A stretch of DNA of 14,408 nt from contig JASHTU010000286.1 of the NCBI GenBank assembly GCA_030040395.1, positions 1 through 14,408 of the forward strand, in the 5' to 3' direction. A program made the translations under genes and the position numbers. The notes under the pieces are model-generated. The model was not told the origin of the DNA, ran no database searches, and worked only from the letters and a program-made list of their open reading frames with translations. This DNA is from Acidobacteriaceae bacterium (GTDB lineage: Bacteria > Acidobacteriota > Terriglobia > Terriglobales > Acidobacteriaceae). This document shows, one piece after another, positions 13,161-14,408 of the stretch (its first letter is position 1; each line of letters starts with the position of its first letter).

Positions 13161-14357
13161 GTGTGTGTGTCTGGATTCTTTCGGCGTTTCGTGTTTGTCC
13201 TCTCCGTGGCGATCTTTGCCGCGCTCGGCTTTGGGTTCGTCTTCGGCCAAATGGGTTGGTTCGGCGTTCATGCCGATGGCGAGCAGGATGGCGCCTACCA
13301 GGAGATGCGCGTCTACGCCGAGGTCCTGAAGAAGATCCAAACCGACTACGTGACTGCGCCCAGCGTCGCCAAAGTGACCAACGGCGCCCTGCACGGGCTT
13401 CTGGAGTCTCTCGACGCCGATTCCAGCTACCTGACGCCCACGGAATACAAAATTTACAAAGAGCGCCCCGCCACCGGCGTGGGCCGCGTGGGCGTCACCG
13501 TCTCCAAGCGCTTCGGCTACGCTACGGTCGTCAATGTGATGCCCGACTCGCCCGCTGACCAGGCGCACCTGACCGACGGCGACGTGATCGAGGCCATCGG
13601 CGACCAATCGACCCACGAGCTCTCCCTCGCCGTCATCCGCCTCATGCTGGACGGCAAGCCGGGGACCACGGTGGAGCTTTCCGTGGTGCGCGCCTTCAAG
13701 CCCGATCCCGACAAGATCACGCTCACCCGCGCCGTCCCCAGCCCTCCGCCGCTTCCGGTCCAGGAGTACGACAACTCCACGATTCTCTACATCAAGCCCG
13801 ACGTGCTGACCGCGGCCCGCGTGACCGAGATCGGCGACCGCATCCGGGCGGCCGGTAAGAACGAGAAAATTCTCCTCGACCTGCGCGACGTCACGGGGGC
13901 CGATCCGGAGCAGGGCCTGCGCCTGGCCAACCTGTTCATCAAGCAGGGCACGCTGGCCACGCTCGTGGGCCAGAAGTTTCCCACCCAGACGTTCAACGCC
14001 GATCCCTCCCAGTTTGTCACCGCAGCGCCTGTGGCCGTGCTCATCAACCGCGGCACCTACGGCGGCGCGGAACTGGCCGCCGCCGCCATTGAAGACGATA
14101 AGCGGGGCGATGTGGTGGGCGAGCGCAGCTTCGGCGAAGGCTCGGTGCAGAAAACCATCGATCTGCCCGATGGCGCGGCCCTGATGCTCACGGTAGCCAA
14201 ATACGAGAGCCCCGACGGCAACAAGATTCAGGACAACGCCGTGGCGCCCACCGTGGCCGTCGAGCAACCCAGCGAAGATATGTTCGAAACCCCCACGAGC
14301 AAGACCGATGAAACGCTCGACAAGGCGCTGGACCTGCTAAAAGGCAAGGGCGCATAG
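13161..14357 (+). CDS. S41 C-terminal-processing-protease homologue, probably inactive
   Basis: A 398-residue protein. An N-terminal membrane anchor or signal (about 5-30) is followed by a helical region (45-105), a PDZ domain (about 107-178, VGVTVSKRFGYATVVNVMPD, LTDGDVIEAIGDQ) and an S41 peptidase-type core to about 365. Active members have a Ser in the GxASASE-type motif and a Lys in GERTFGKG. Here the corresponding motifs are GTYGGAE (298-304) and GERSFGEG (320-327), so the Ser is lost and the Lys is E326. The usual DLRGNPGG is DLRDVTGADPE. The protein is therefore probably a non-proteolytic PDZ/S41 scaffold, exported or membrane-anchored. GTG 13161 is the likely start, GTG 13167 is possible, and neither has a clear ribosome-binding site. 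A 10-base palindrome, GCTTCGAAGC, follows the stop at 14363. Family is certain, inactivity is inferred from motifs. Confidence 0.88.
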   Translation: MCVSGFFRRFVFVLSVAIFAALGFGFVFGQMGWFGVHADGEQDGAYQEMRVYAEVLKKIQTDYVTAPSVAKVTNGALHGLLESLDADSSYLTPTEYKIYKERPATGVGRVGVTVSKRFGYATVVNVMPDSPADQAHLTDGDVIEAIGDQSTHELSLAVIRLMLDGKPGTTVELSVVRAFKPDPDKITLTRAVPSPPPLPVQEYDNSTILYIKPDVLTAARVTEIGDRIRAAGKNEKILLDLRDVTGADPEQGLRLANLFIKQGTLATLVGQKFPTQTFNADPSQFVTAAPVAVLINRGTYGGAELAAAAIEDDKRGDVVGERSFGEGSVQKTIDLPDGAALMLTVAKYESPDGNKIQDNAVAPTVAVEQPSEDMFETPTSKTDETLDKALDLLKGKGA

Positions 14358-14408
14358 CCGGCGCTTCGAAGCGAGATTCATCCGCACGTTTAACCTCGAA
14401 ATCAGCCG

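Noticed and set aside
13116..14267. Minus-strand open frame of 383 codons opposite the S41 homologue
   Set aside because: It is antisense to a family-recognisable protein and rich in Gly/Val/His shadow composition.

Overview
The window looks like a chromosomal segment of an Acidobacteriota genome, probably class Terriglobia. The inference rests on a GTG-started, 1136-residue carboxypeptidase-regulatory/TonB-like outer-membrane protein of the Oar type, an acidobacterial-style degenerate receiver protein, a cytochrome c maturation cluster whose CcmH has a Cys-rich motif, and many small intergenic repeats. It is inference from gene style, not from a marker gene. No rRNA, tRNA, CRISPR array or transposase gene was found.

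Layout. (1) 27-386: a stand-alone receiver-like protein lacking the phospho-acceptor Asp. (2) 565-3455: a tight cytochrome c maturation operon, ccmF - ccmH - a small membrane-anchored coiled-coil (CcmI-like) gene, with a CRP/FNR-type palindrome (457-470) and a possible -10 box upstream. ccmF is split by one in-frame TAG codon (1732-1734), and the same frame continues at once into the C-terminal half. A signal-peptide protein (3543-4829) follows, with a carboxypeptidase-regulatory-like N-terminus and a C-terminal helical segment that resembles the CcmI-like protein. (3) 5076-5942: an HtpX-type M48 membrane protease. (4) 5943-6888: a long intergenic region with an AT-rich patch, a run of strong hairpins (candidate structured RNA, about 6074-6268), a G-quadruplex motif, copies of dispersed repeats, and a second CRP/FNR-type palindrome (6731-6744) before the next gene. 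(5) 6889-10299: the Oar/TonB-like outer-membrane protein. (6) 10361-12962: a repeat island. Two direct repeats of about 335-340 bp, nearly identical over their first two thirds, enclose a small minus-strand hypothetical gene and a four-segment membrane protein whose C-terminal two-helix region resembles the TRADD-N-associated membrane domain described in predicted bacterial conflict systems. (7) 13005-13068 holds a short tandem repeat, followed by an S41/C-terminal-processing-protease homologue (13161-14357) in which both the Ser and Lys catalytic positions are replaced.

How the genes work together. CcmF, CcmH and the CcmI-like protein should form the haem-ligation end of system I cytochrome c maturation at the inner membrane. 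The adjacent 428-residue protein may assist it (inference). HtpX is probably an independent membrane-quality-control gene. Two proteins of enzymatic or phosphorelay families (receiver, S41 protease) have lost key residues and probably act as binding or scaffolding proteins.

The best candidate for something new is the repeat-bounded island carrying the TRADD-N-associated-like membrane protein. The amber-split ccmF, the structured-RNA candidate and the inactive S41 homologue come next.
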